NCBI GenBank assembly: GCA_023954655.1
Contig: JAGSHH010000011.1
Location: forward strand, 1 to 32,757
Length of the DNA: 32,757 bases
Reading direction: 5' to 3'
DNA from: Colwelliaceae bacterium
GTDB lineage: Bacteria; Pseudomonadota; Gammaproteobacteria; Enterobacterales; Alteromonadaceae
The notes under the pieces are model-generated. The model saw only the letters and a program-made list of their open reading frames with translations. It had not been told where the DNA came from and did not search any database. The translations under genes were made by a program, and so were the position numbers. How positions within the stretch are numbered: position 1 is the first letter of the stretch; every line of letters starts with the position of its first letter. Shown here in pieces: positions 7,913 through 17,041 of this stretch.

Positions 7913-8323
7913 TTAGCTTGGATATTGATCAAACTTATCCGCCGTTTGTCCTTTATCAAACCAAGCCGGCTTTTCTTCACAAAAAATATTAGCTTGTGGT
8001 GTTATTTTTGGATCACCTTCAAGATAACCAGCAGGTATCACTAAAGCACTACCATCTCTACTTAAATATGGCACTTGTGAACCACATTCAGAGCAAAAAC
8101 AATTACTAAAGCGTACTGCATTTGGTAAATCGAAACGTTTTATTAAGGCTTGGCCTGAATGCCATTCAATACTATCAGGGCTAGTGAAAATTAATGAAGC
8201 GAAAGCTGAACCGGTTTTCTTCTGGCAACGATCACAATAACATTGATAGAATTTTTCAAAGGGGCCTTGCACGGTGCTTTTTACTTGGCCACATAAACAG
8301 CTGCCAGTGACTTTATTGCTCAT
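7913..8323 (-). CDS. GFA-family zinc-binding protein
   Basis: A 136-residue protein of the GFA/CENP-V fold, named after the glutathione-dependent formaldehyde-activating enzyme. The zinc-ligand cysteines are all visible: GSCLCG (Cys9, Cys11), QCYCDRC (28, 30, 33) and NCFCSEC (75, 77, 80). The length is normal for the family. Most members have no proven enzymatic role, and glutathione-formaldehyde activity should not be assumed. GAGG precedes the ATG at a suitable distance. The neighbours give no functional clue; it is separated from the peptidase gene by 98 bases containing a stem-loop. Confidence 0.88.
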   Translation of the reverse strand: MSNKVTGSCLCGQVKSTVQGPFEKFYQCYCDRCQKKTGSAFASLIFTSPDSIEWHSGQALIKRFDLPNAVRFSNCFCSECGSQVPYLSRDGSALVIPAGYLEGDPKITPQANIFCEEKPAWFDKGQTADKFDQYPS

Positions 8324-8364
8324 TGTAGTGCCTCATCCATATTTAAATTTCTGTTGAGGCACTA

Positions 8365-8402
8365 TCTAAATAGATTAACTCGTGTTCGTCAATCTATTTA
8401 GA
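8365..8402. terminator. 12-bp stem-loop after the S15 peptidase gene
   Basis: TCTAAATAGATT (8365-8376) and AATCTATTTAGA (8391-8402) pair perfectly around a 14-base loop. It starts 19 bases beyond the stop of the minus-strand peptidase gene. No T-tract follows on the minus strand, so termination strength is doubtful. Confidence 0.5.
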
Positions 8403-8421
8403 GTTTTCTAATAAGCGACAG

Positions 8422-10770
8422 TTATTGCTTCCATGGTGTTAAAGGAAGCTTTATTTCACTGTCGTTAAACCACTTTATGATTAATGGCTCCCCTGCATCA
8501 GCAATGGTTTCAGAATTTACATCTTTACCTGAGCCCAAATTAACTTGTGCATCAACGTTTTTATTTACATTGAGAACTATCACTAACCGACTGCCCTTTT
8601 CGATGAGTTTTGCGGTCATACGGTTGTTAGTTATCGGCACTATTGTTTTTTGATTAGGTACCAATAACTTACGTTGACTCATATCATGAGCAAAGCTTGC
8701 TCGGCTAATATATCTATTGAGGTGGAAAACACTACCGTCCGCCTTCATTTCATAAAAATTGTAACCTATGTCGACATCTTTCTTATTAACTGCAATAGAA
8801 AACTGGCCGGTAATTGCACCGGCAAACTGTTGTGGTGTACTCATCGGTTTGGTTACGAAAATTATCCCATTAGGTTCGTTTAATTTATCTTCAATAATAT
8901 TCCAATGGTTTTCATTATGCTGAGTAATACGGTCAGCCATATCAATAGTTTGATTGAATGAACTGATGTTTTTATCTTGGTTTTCACTCAGTAAAAAGTA
9001 ACTCTCGCTATCTTTGTGGTCGCCTTTTTGTTTACTTAAGTAAAAGCTTGTTGATTGATTATTTAATAGTTCAAAAGAATTATGATGTTGCCAAGTATTA
9101 CTCCCCATTAGTTGATAGTTTACCTTGTTTTGCACAAGCTTCGGTTTGGCTTTTTGAAAGAGAACATGATCAAACCATTCAAAAGTAATTTCTTCAGTGT
9201 CTTTTTCTAGAGCAACCTCGTCAAGTTTATAATTACTGTGATGTGAACGTGGTATACCTTGGGCTGTGCCATGGTTATATGGGCCAATTAATAGTGAATG
9301 ATTAGCGTTTTTATTGTATTTATGATGGCGAGTTAAAAAGTCGACAGCTGAAATTTGGCCGCCGTCAAAATATCCTGTTATTGATAATACTGGAATATTA
9401 ATACGCGCATAGTCTTTTTGATACGGTAACATTTTTTGATAAAACTCATCGTAACTTGGGTGATCTAACAGTCTTTGAAACCAAGGGTTTTCTTTACCAT
9501 CTATTTTATCTAGCTCTCTTACAGATCCTCCACTTTCAAACAATGCTTTATTACGTTTTTCTGCTTTTTGCCAATCCGCATAAACACTGTTGTCCATAGT
9601 GTTATTGTTAGTTACTAGGAAAGACCATTCATAATTGGCGGTCAAAACAATATTGTTTTCATAGGGTAAGCCAGTAATTGGGCTAGCCGCAGCATAAGGT
9701 ACAATGGTTTTAAGTGCGGGATGCATATATTTTGCAGCTGCCCATTGCGTAAAACCATTGTAACTACCACCGTACATGGCAACTTGACCATCACTCCATT
9801 CTTGTTTAGTGATCCAATCAATAACAGCCGTAGCATCTTTTCCTTCATGTTCCCAAGGTACAATCGTATTTGTACTTAAACGCTTTCCTCTAGAATTAGC
9901 AACTACACCAATATAACCATGCGCCGCTGCATGAATAGCCGTTCTAATATGTGATTTTTCGTCGGCGTAAATGGTAAATTGAAAAGCAGCCGCACGTTTT
10001 GTCTTGTCATTTTTTCGCCTAACAATGGTTGCCGTTAATTCGATGCCTTCATCAGTTGTGATCAATACTTCAGGTTCAATTTTATATCGTTTATTATTTT
10101 CTTTCTTAATGGCTTTTTGACTAACAGGAATTACTTTAGCAATAACATGATAGAGCTGAGTATTCACAATAAGATTGATGGCTTGTGCCGTTGTAAGTTC
10201 TTCTAAGGATTTATAGTTTCTAAAAATATTCGCTACATAATTTTCAGCGTTAAGTACCGACCAACCAAGCGCTGAACTTACTTGAAATAACTTTTCATCT
10301 GACATCGTGCTAAACAGTTGGCTTAACTTTGTGGTGAGTAGCAATGTAAGATTTTTCTTATCAGAAGTTTGAAGATCGAGCATAGCTTGACTATGCAAGG
10401 TGTAGTGATAATTATTTAGCGCATTTGTTTGTTTATCTATCTCTGATATTAAATGTTGATATTCTGCGCGTATCGATAACAAAGCAGTTTTGTTAAACAT
10501 TGACTGCTGTGCAATTTCTTCAGTAGATAGTTGTTTAGCGATCATTTTAAGTTCTGTGAGAAACACTTTAGAATTTAATAGTTGTCGAATTTCTTCACCA
10601 TTGCCTAACTTTAATTGAGCTAAAGCTTTAGGTGTTGTAAAGGTTTGAACTTTAATTTCTTCAGCCTTTACTCTGTCAGAAAATAATATGACAAAACAAA
10701 TGATGTAAAATGACAAAAGTGAAGCGAATAGTGGTGTATTTAGGCGCTGAAAATATCCTTTGAATTTCAT
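8422..10770 (-). CDS. Secreted S15-family peptidase / CocE-NonD hydrolase
   Basis: A 782-residue protein with an N-terminal hydrophobic signal (about 13-36, ending VKA). Residues 40-225 form an additional, mainly helical region of unknown role. From about 232 there is an alpha/beta-hydrolase of the S15 (X-Pro dipeptidyl-peptidase) and CocE type: the nucleophile in YGGSYNGF (Ser336), Asp469 in GYFDGG and His500 in GPYNHG. The last 200 or so residues correspond to the C-terminal jelly-roll domain of this group. Family members release X-Pro dipeptides or cleave esters and amides; which applies here is open. The gene is divergent from the membrane-tethered propeller regulator at 10928, an arrangement suggesting joint regulation. 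Confidence 0.9.
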   Translation of the reverse strand: MKFKGYFQRLNTPLFASLLSFYIICFVILFSDRVKAEEIKVQTFTTPKALAQLKLGNGEEIRQLLNSKVFLTELKMIAKQLSTEEIAQQSMFNKTALLSIRAEYQHLISEIDKQTNALNNYHYTLHSQAMLDLQTSDKKNLTLLLTTKLSQLFSTMSDEKLFQVSSALGWSVLNAENYVANIFRNYKSLEELTTAQAINLIVNTQLYHVIAKVIPVSQKAIKKENNKRYKIEPEVLITTDEGIELTATIVRRKNDKTKRAAAFQFTIYADEKSHIRTAIHAAAHGYIGVVANSRGKRLSTNTIVPWEHEGKDATAVIDWITKQEWSDGQVAMYGGSYNGFTQWAAAKYMHPALKTIVPYAAASPITGLPYENNIVLTANYEWSFLVTNNNTMDNSVYADWQKAEKRNKALFESGGSVRELDKIDGKENPWFQRLLDHPSYDEFYQKMLPYQKDYARINIPVLSITGYFDGGQISAVDFLTRHHKYNKNANHSLLIGPYNHGTAQGIPRSHHSNYKLDEVALEKDTEEITFEWFDHVLFQKAKPKLVQNKVNYQLMGSNTWQHHNSFELLNNQSTSFYLSKQKGDHKDSESYFLLSENQDKNISSFNQTIDMADRITQHNENHWNIIEDKLNEPNGIIFVTKPMSTPQQFAGAITGQFSIAVNKKDVDIGYNFYEMKADGSVFHLNRYISRASFAHDMSQRKLLVPNQKTIVPITNNRMTAKLIEKGSRLVIVLNVNKNVDAQVNLGSGKDVNSETIADAGEPLIIKWFNDSEIKLPLTPWKQ

Positions 10771-10927
10771 GAGGTAACCCTTGATTTTAAAATAGCTAAT
10801 TGAACAAAATTGATGGCAGCTAGCTTAAAATTATTAATAAAAATTGTAGTGATAATACGGTGACTTTTTATGACTTTTGATGACCAGCCGTCAGGAATAT
10901 GCTACTTTCCCGCTACATACCTAACTT
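10771..10927. promoter_or_regulatory. Divergent promoter region, S15 peptidase / propeller regulator
   Basis: These 157 bases must contain both start regions. A short near-repeat, TTTTATGA then CTTTTGATGA, sits at about 10866-10882 and could be a binding site of the winged-helix regulator, but this is a guess. No strong sigma-70 pair stands out. Confidence 0.35.
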
Positions 10928-13027
10928 GTGAGCATTAACATGCGTTGGCAAATAGCTGAATATATTTTTTGTGATCAGCAACAAACTCTATTATCTGAAG
11001 GAAAAAGTCAGCAATTAGAGCCGATGATGGTTGAATTGTTGAGTTACTTTTGCAAAAACGTTGATCAAATTATTAGTAAAGATCAATTAATAGAACAAGT
11101 TTGGTTAGGACGTATTGTTAGTGATAATGCTGTTAGTAAATTAATCACAAAACTGCGTAAAGCTTTTTCTGATGATGCTAAACAACCTAAATTTATATCT
11201 ACCTTCCCTAAGAAAGGTTATAAATTTATTGCATTGGTGGAGCTTATACCATCTGAAAATTATGAGCCTCAGATTTTGAGTCGGCAGGTTACAATTCCTA
11301 TTCAAGCCTCTAAAGCAAAAAAATTTTATTACCCAATAATTTCACTTTTGCTTTTATTATCTATTTTTCTAGGCGTTTATTTGCAAGATAACCAAGTAGA
11401 GACAAGCTTACTTAACTATGCGAAAGCACTTACGGCAGAATCAGGAAATGAGCTTTTTCCTGCGGTTTCTCCTGATGGCACACGAATGTCTTATATGTCA
11501 GCCAGAGAAGATCGGATGCACTTGCTTGTCAAAAATATTAATGATGAGCGCACGATAGAAATTAACCATGAAGAAGGTGTGGGTGTTGGGCCTGCAAACT
11601 GGAGCTTTGACGGTCGTTTGCTGGTTTACTTAGTGGCGACACCCAATCGCTGCCAATATTTTATTCGTGAAATTAATGACTTAGAAGTTGGTGAAGCTCA
11701 GTTAATTCATAACTGTCCCGCGGGGAGTTATGGTGCAATTGCCTTTACTCATGACAATAACCGTTTAATTTTTACGGAAAGTGAAGGGGGAAATAGCCCA
11801 TATTCACTTTTTGAAATTGATTTAAGAACAGATAAGAAAACACGCTTAACTCAGCCAGAATTATTTTTAGGTGGAAACAGTCAATTTGATATGCATCCAT
11901 CGGAAAATAAAATACTGATTTCATCACCCGATAAGCAACAATGGGAAGGGTTCTATTCACTTGACCTAGAAACGGATGAACTGTCTTTATTGTTCAAACA
12001 AGATGCTTATATTTGTTGTGGAATATGGAGTCACGATGGTGAAAGAGTTGTCTTGATGGGAGAGCATCCAGCTTATCAATTGCTGAGTTATGATCTTGCA
12101 GGTGAAGACATGAGGATTATTTATTCAGGGAGTCGTCAAATTAATCGACCTACTCGCCATACGAATGGCAAAGATTACATGTTTTCATCAGGTCAGCAAA
12201 ATAATAATATTCATGTATATGACTATAACGATAATACTAATATTGTAATCGCCGATTCTTCAGTTGATGATCGACTCGCCACTTTTTCGCATCATATTAA
12301 TAACTCTGATAAAAATTCTGCTAAGCAAAGTATTGCATACATTAGTTTAACCACAGGTAATGAAGAAGTGTGGTTAACAGATTTGGAAGGTAAAAAGCGT
12401 TCTAAATTAACTAATTTTAATGACAGTCGTCATTATGTTGATCTGCAATGGTCTCCTAATGGGACTCTTTTAATGGCATTGACACTCAATGAAATCCATC
12501 TTATTGATACATTAACTGGAGAGTTTAAACGATTGAAGTTGCCGCAAGCTGAAATCAGGGGTGTCTCATTTAAAGATAATGAAACACTTTCATTTAGTCG
12601 AAAATCTCAAGGTGCATGGCAGGTTTACTTTTATCAGATAAACTCCGACATTGTCACTCTTTATGAAAGTAAATGGCAATATGTGCAATTTGCAGCAGAA
12701 GAACAAAATACCTTATGGTTGGATCAAAATGATCAACTTTATTGGGGTAGCAATCAGCAAATGGTAAATAACACAGAGTTACAGAAAATTGATTTGTTGT
12801 CCGGACGTTTATTCAACTTGAAAAAAAGAAATCAAAATTGGTACTGGTCTAATAGCAAAACAAACTATTCATTGATGCGTTATTCAGCATTAAGTGAAGT
12901 TACAGAGTCTGTTATCCCGAGCAATGTCTTTCAGTTTGATGTACAAGTGAGCTATATTCTTTACGGAAAAAGCTTAACCTCAAATAAGGATGTTTATCAA
13001 ACGATGTCTACACAGAACGCGCAGTGA
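10928..13027 (+). CDS. CadC-like membrane-tethered winged-helix regulator with TolB-type beta-propeller
   Basis: A 699-residue one-component regulator. Residues 5-103 are an OmpR/PhoB-type winged helix (Trans_reg_C), including SDNAVSKLITKLRKAF and FPKKGYKF. A single transmembrane helix lies at about 134-152. The rest (about 165-690), placed in the periplasm by this topology, consists of repeated WD40/TolB-like blades such as LFPAVSPDGTRMSYMS and WSPNGTLLMALT. It probably senses a periplasmic ligand and regulates transcription from the membrane, as CadC and ToxR do. The start is uncertain: GTG at 10928 or ATG at 10940, neither with a good ribosome-binding site; the winged helix begins right after either. 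The divergent S15 peptidase is the likely target. Confidence 0.88.
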   Translation: MSINMRWQIAEYIFCDQQQTLLSEGKSQQLEPMMVELLSYFCKNVDQIISKDQLIEQVWLGRIVSDNAVSKLITKLRKAFSDDAKQPKFISTFPKKGYKFIALVELIPSENYEPQILSRQVTIPIQASKAKKFYYPIISLLLLLSIFLGVYLQDNQVETSLLNYAKALTAESGNELFPAVSPDGTRMSYMSAREDRMHLLVKNINDERTIEINHEEGVGVGPANWSFDGRLLVYLVATPNRCQYFIREINDLEVGEAQLIHNCPAGSYGAIAFTHDNNRLIFTESEGGNSPYSLFEIDLRTDKKTRLTQPELFLGGNSQFDMHPSENKILISSPDKQQWEGFYSLDLETDELSLLFKQDAYICCGIWSHDGERVVLMGEHPAYQLLSYDLAGEDMRIIYSGSRQINRPTRHTNGKDYMFSSGQQNNNIHVYDYNDNTNIVIADSSVDDRLATFSHHINNSDKNSAKQSIAYISLTTGNEEVWLTDLEGKKRSKLTNFNDSRHYVDLQWSPNGTLLMALTLNEIHLIDTLTGEFKRLKLPQAEIRGVSFKDNETLSFSRKSQGAWQVYFYQINSDIVTLYESKWQYVQFAAEEQNTLWLDQNDQLYWGSNQQMVNNTELQKIDLLSGRLFNLKKRNQNWYWSNSKTNYSLMRYSALSEVTESVIPSNVFQFDVQVSYILYGKSLTSNKDVYQTMSTQNAQ

Positions 13028-13034
13028 ATATTTT

Positions 13035-13048
13035 TTGATTTACATCAA
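13035..13048 (+). promoter_or_regulatory. FNR-type operator upstream of the TonB receptor operon
   Basis: TTGATTTACATCAA matches both half-sites of the FNR/Anr consensus TTGAT-N4-ATCAA exactly. A -10-like GGATAACT at about 13067-13074 would place a transcription start near 13081, about 40 bases from the centre of the site, the usual class II activator position. It lies just after the stop of the propeller regulator and about 110 bases before the receptor start. This predicts oxygen- or redox-dependent activation by an FNR/EtrA homologue. Confidence 0.7.
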
Positions 13049-13158
13049 TTGTTTACTTAATTAAATGGATAACTGCGACATTTAGTCACACTGCAAATAA
13101 AGATAATTCATCTACCATATTGGCACTTTTAAAATTACACTTAAAATGCAAAGCCGTT

Positions 13159-15267
13159 ATGAAAAAAACTTTAAAGTTATCTATTCTCGCTCTTTTTGTC
13201 GGTCATTATTGTCATTCTCTTTCCGCTGAAACGTTATCTCCTGAAGGAGATGTCATTGTTGATGATTTTGAAAGGATCACTATAACTTCGAATCGTAAAG
13301 AGTCGCTCGATACAGACCTTGCTATGTCGGTCCATGGTATTGGGAAAGATGAATTAGACATTGATAACGGTCAACATGTTGCAGAATCTTTAAATAGTAT
13401 TTCTGGTGTGTTGATTGACCAACTTTCTGGTGGCCAAGGACATAAAGCGGCGATTAGAATGCCAATGAATACCAGTGGGTATTACTTATATTTGCAAGAC
13501 AATATTCCTCTGCAATCCCCTGCTTTTTTTAATCATAATGCTTTATGGTGGTCGAGTTTTAATTCGAATGTTGCACGTATGGAAGTACTAAAAGGTGCTG
13601 GTACAGCACTTTATGGTTCAGGAGCTGTCGCAGCAACGGTGAATATATTATCTGAAGATGTTGCCAAAGCGCCTGAAACAAGCCTTGATGCGATGTTAGG
13701 TGAAGACGAATATTCAAAGGTACAAATCAGCCATAGTAATCGTATTTCGGATACACAAGGTTTTCGTGTTTCTGCTTCATTTCTCAATAATGAAGGCTGG
13801 CGAGACCATACTGGCTCAAAGAGAGCTGAAGTAACTATTCGTCATGAGCTCGAGTTAAGTGATAATGAACGTTTAGTGACCTCTTTTGTAATGTCAGATC
13901 TAGAACAAGAGATGGCGACAAGTTTGTCTGAGGAGTTATATAAAAATGATAAAACCAACTCAGGCCTTTCTGATGAAGTATTAGCGAGTGATCCTTTACG
14001 CAAAACAGAATACATGCGCATTTCAACTCAATGGGATAAAACCAATGGCAATAATTATTATTCTTTGATTCCTTATTATCGAGTACGCACTAATGATTAT
14101 ACTGCTACTTGGAATCAAAATATGCCTAAAGTTGAGTCTGAAGTGAAAACGTTAGGTTTATTAGCTTTAGCTAATTTTGAGCATGAAAATGATAGTGAAA
14201 CAACGATTGGTTTTGATATTGAATTTACTGAAGGCGATCAACTTTCTTATCAACCGCTCGATTTCACAACAACCGGTTGGGGAGCAGATACCTTTGTTAA
14301 AGGAGAAAAGTTTTATGATGATACTACTCAATACATCGGTTTTTCTCCATATGTGCAACACAAACAGAAATTGAGTGAGAATATCGATGTAACGTTAGGT
14401 GCCCGTTATGATTATGCAAAATATGAATTTAAAAATCATTTGGATGTCTTTGGCGATATTGGCCATGGAAAGTTAAGCCTTGAAAATAAAGATGATGACT
14501 TTAGCCATTTAAGCCCTAAAGCTAGCTTAAATTATCATTTAGGTGACGATAGTAGCGTTTATTTACGATATGCGAATAGTTTTCGTTTGCCAACAGCTGG
14601 CAGTTTATATCACTTAACCACGAAAGATGATGGAAATGCTAAAGCGGTAGATCCCGAAGTATCTGATACTTATGAGCTTGGTTATAAAGTAAACCTAGAA
14701 ACCGTGAATTTTGACTTTGCCATTTATTATATGGATGTAGATGATGGCATTGTTCATGCCTATAACGATCTTGGTCAACGGTATTTAACTAATGCGAGTC
14801 GAGTCATTCATAAAGGTTTTGAAGCGGCTATGTTGTGGCAAATAAGTGAACAATTTAATATCACTACTGCTTATAGCCAAGCCAAACATGAATTTGATCA
14901 ACATGAACAATACTCTGGCAACGAAATGACAGCAGCGCCTGAATACATAGCAAATGTTCGCCTTCGTTTTATGCCTTCCTTTTTACCCGGCTTTTCAAGC
15001 ATGCTAGAAATGCAATCCATTGGTGAATACTGGTTAGATGATGCTAATAGCCAAGACGCAGATGGAAATGATCGTATCGAAGACGGTTATACAGTTGTAA
15101 ATTTTAAAGCGCGTTATCAGATTAATGAAAAGTTAGCATTGCATGCTCGCTTATTAAATGTTGCTGATAATGAATATGTACAAGAAGGATCTTATCGTTA
15201 TGGTAAAACAAAATATTCTCCTGGTGCACCAAGAACACTTTATGTTGGGCTAAATTACCAATGGTAA
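13159..15267 (+). CDS. TonB-dependent outer-membrane receptor
   Basis: A 702-residue receptor from the ATG at 13159. That start opens a clean signal peptide (MKKTLKLS... ending LSA); an in-frame TTG 39 bases earlier would spoil it. A short region DDFERITIT (35-43) may be the TonB box, followed by the plug (about 50-165, with VARMEVLKGAGTALYGSGA) and a barrel of about 22 strands ending in aromatic Trp, as outer-membrane proteins do. It imports a scarce ligand using TonB energy; siderophore-type and metal-type receptors look alike at this level. Downstream genes encode an Asp-box protein, a thioredoxin and a redox two-component system, with an FNR site upstream, so a metal-related substrate is plausible but unproven. 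Confidence 0.9.
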   Translation: MKKTLKLSILALFVGHYCHSLSAETLSPEGDVIVDDFERITITSNRKESLDTDLAMSVHGIGKDELDIDNGQHVAESLNSISGVLIDQLSGGQGHKAAIRMPMNTSGYYLYLQDNIPLQSPAFFNHNALWWSSFNSNVARMEVLKGAGTALYGSGAVAATVNILSEDVAKAPETSLDAMLGEDEYSKVQISHSNRISDTQGFRVSASFLNNEGWRDHTGSKRAEVTIRHELELSDNERLVTSFVMSDLEQEMATSLSEELYKNDKTNSGLSDEVLASDPLRKTEYMRISTQWDKTNGNNYYSLIPYYRVRTNDYTATWNQNMPKVESEVKTLGLLALANFEHENDSETTIGFDIEFTEGDQLSYQPLDFTTTGWGADTFVKGEKFYDDTTQYIGFSPYVQHKQKLSENIDVTLGARYDYAKYEFKNHLDVFGDIGHGKLSLENKDDDFSHLSPKASLNYHLGDDSSVYLRYANSFRLPTAGSLYHLTTKDDGNAKAVDPEVSDTYELGYKVNLETVNFDFAIYYMDVDDGIVHAYNDLGQRYLTNASRVIHKGFEAAMLWQISEQFNITTAYSQAKHEFDQHEQYSGNEMTAAPEYIANVRLRFMPSFLPGFSSMLEMQSIGEYWLDDANSQDADGNDRIEDGYTVVNFKARYQINEKLALHARLLNVADNEYVQEGSYRYGKTKYSPGAPRTLYVGLNYQW

Positions 15268-15278
15268 GAGGATTTATG

Positions 15279-16514
15279 ATGAAATATATAAGCGTTAATT
15301 TGTTAAACACATCAATTTTAATAGGGTTACTGTTAATTAGCTCAGTGACTAATGCACAACATAATCATCAAGCTATTATGAAAAAAAAACCAGCAGCGAT
15401 TAAATGTCTAAATTTTGATATTAAATGTGCTAAAACAGTAACTTCTGCTTTCTCACCTAATGGAGATTTATGGAGGTTATGGGCATTAGAGCAAAAAATG
15501 TTTTTCCAAATTTCAAAAGATAATGGCCAAACATTTTCACCATCACAGCAAGTGAATATTCCACTTGAGAAAATATCTGCAAGAAATGAAAATCGACCAA
15601 AAATTGCTTTTGATAAATATGGTGGTGTTTATTTATCTTGGGCATCGCCACTTGAGAAAAAATATACAGCAAATGTGCGCTTTAGTTATTCGGAAGATTA
15701 TGGAAAGTCGTTTTCAAAACCGGTAACTGTTAATAATGATAACTTGCTGACAGGGCATAGTTTTAACGAGATGCAGGTTAACGAGAATGGAGATGTAAAA
15801 ATCGTTTGGCTTGATAGTCGCTTGTCATATCAGTTAAAAAAACAAGGTAAAAAAGCTAATGGTTCGGCTTTGTATTACGCTAAAGCTAATCTTAGAGAAG
15901 GGATAGTTGAGTTTAAAAACGAACAGTTAGCCAATGAAACCTGTGTTTGTTGTCGAATTGCAATGGATGTTAACAAAAAGGAAGAATTAGCAATATTTTG
16001 GCGTCATATTTACGGTGATAATATTCGAGAATTTGCGTTGCTGACCTTAGATAATGAGATGAAACGGGAGTCAATTCAAATTAGTAATGATCATTGGAAG
16101 ATAGATGGATGCCCTCACCAAGGGGGAGGAATCAGTATTGATCAGGAAAATAGATACCATCTTGTGTGGTTTAATCAAGGAGATAAAGGTAAAGGTATTT
16201 TTTATGCATCATCTAAAGATCAAGGTAAAACGTTAACTAAACCATTATCAGTAGGCGATTTCAAAGCACAAGCAGCTCATCCACATATTATGCAAAATAA
16301 CAATGTTGTTGATATTGTATGGACGCAATTTAATGGTATAGAGCATCAATTATGGCACCAGCAGTCAATTGATAACGGTAAAACTTTTGCAAGAGCTAAG
16401 GAAGTATCGCAAGCAAGCTCAGGTTCGGATCGACCATTCATTATTAAAAAAGGTGGCCAAAACTATGTCAGCTGGCAAAGGCCTAAGCAAGGACATTTAG
16501 TGAAAGCATTATGA
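15279..16514 (+). CDS. Secreted Asp-box (BNR/sialidase-like) beta-propeller protein with CxCC motif
   Basis: A 411-residue exported protein (signal peptide to about residue 26, VTNA|Q). Four Asp-box repeats are clear: SKDNGQTF (79-86), SEDYGKSF (138-145), SKDQGKTL (312-319) and SIDNGKTF (363-370), indicating a sialidase-like propeller. I do not see the arginine triad context of true sialidases, so glycosidase activity is doubtful. Instead there are cysteines in TCVCC (222, 224, 225) and IDGCPHQGG (278), plus Cys43 and Cys50 and an N-terminal HNH, suggesting metal or redox chemistry. Of the in-frame starts at 15261, 15276 and 15279, the last is best spaced from AGAGGA. It lies 11 bases after the receptor stop and overlaps the thioredoxin gene by 4 bases. 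Confidence 0.8.
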   Translation: MKYISVNLLNTSILIGLLLISSVTNAQHNHQAIMKKKPAAIKCLNFDIKCAKTVTSAFSPNGDLWRLWALEQKMFFQISKDNGQTFSPSQQVNIPLEKISARNENRPKIAFDKYGGVYLSWASPLEKKYTANVRFSYSEDYGKSFSKPVTVNNDNLLTGHSFNEMQVNENGDVKIVWLDSRLSYQLKKQGKKANGSALYYAKANLREGIVEFKNEQLANETCVCCRIAMDVNKKEELAIFWRHIYGDNIREFALLTLDNEMKRESIQISNDHWKIDGCPHQGGGISIDQENRYHLVWFNQGDKGKGIFYASSKDQGKTLTKPLSVGDFKAQAAHPHIMQNNNVVDIVWTQFNGIEHQLWHQQSIDNGKTFARAKEVSQASSGSDRPFIIKKGGQNYVSWQRPKQGHLVKAL

Positions 16515-16984
16515 ACTCGATGAAAGTTTTGTTCATAGTTGTAGCCCTTTTCTTTAGTGATAATGCGAGCGCTGAGTCAAAAGTATTTTCGGCAAGTACC
16601 TTTAAAGAATTAAAACAGCAAAACTTAGGTAAGCAATGGTTAATGATTTTATGGTCTGTAGATTGCCCTGCTTGTTTCAAAGAGTTGGCGTTAATCCAGA
16701 AAATACGAGCAATTAATTCAGATATAAATGTCGTAATCATTAATGCTGATGATAACGATGAAGTAGAAGATGAACGTCAAAAAGTGATTTCATCATACGA
16801 ATTGTCTTCGTTGCAAAACTATTATTTTGCAGATGGTGAAGGAGATCAAGCCCGTTTTATTATTGATAGCACATGGTATGGTGAATTACCTCGTAGTTAT
16901 TTTATCGAAAGCAATGGAAAGTTTCATGGTAAAAGTGGTTTGGTCAATGAAAAATTAGTCAGAAAATGGTTGATAGAAAACTAA
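16511..16984 (+). CDS. Periplasmic TlpA-like thioredoxin
   Basis: A 157-residue protein with a signal peptide (about 1-21, ending ASA) and a thioredoxin fold carrying the redox motif CPAC (Cys52, Cys55) in LWSVDCPACFKEL. A Pro in the GELPRSYFI segment is at the expected cis-proline position. TlpA/ResA/DsbE-type proteins reduce specific disulfides in the periplasm, for example during cytochrome c or copper-centre assembly. Its start overlaps the stop of the Asp-box gene (ATGA), and that neighbour has a CxCC motif, so I infer that it may be the redox partner of those cysteines. A general thiol reductase role remains possible. Confidence 0.85.
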   Translation: MNSMKVLFIVVALFFSDNASAESKVFSASTFKELKQQNLGKQWLMILWSVDCPACFKELALIQKIRAINSDINVVIINADDNDEVEDERQKVISSYELSSLQNYYFADGEGDQARFIIDSTWYGELPRSYFIESNGKFHGKSGLVNEKLVRKWLIEN

Positions 16985-17041
16985 GCGGATTGGTATAAAT
17001 ATGGGTATGATATTTAGCAATATTTTTCAAACTACTTATTC

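Noticed and set aside
8674-8883. Plus-strand 69-codon frame opposite the S15 peptidase
   Set aside because: Antisense shadow of a gene with a full catalytic triad; no independent support.
13120-13158. Upstream TTG start adding 13 residues to the TonB receptor
   Set aside because: It would put a charged extension before an otherwise standard signal peptide; ATG at 13159 fits better.
14177-14374. Plus-strand 65-codon frame inside the TonB receptor gene
   Set aside because: Out-of-frame shadow of a strongly supported gene, with no ribosome-binding site or family resemblance.
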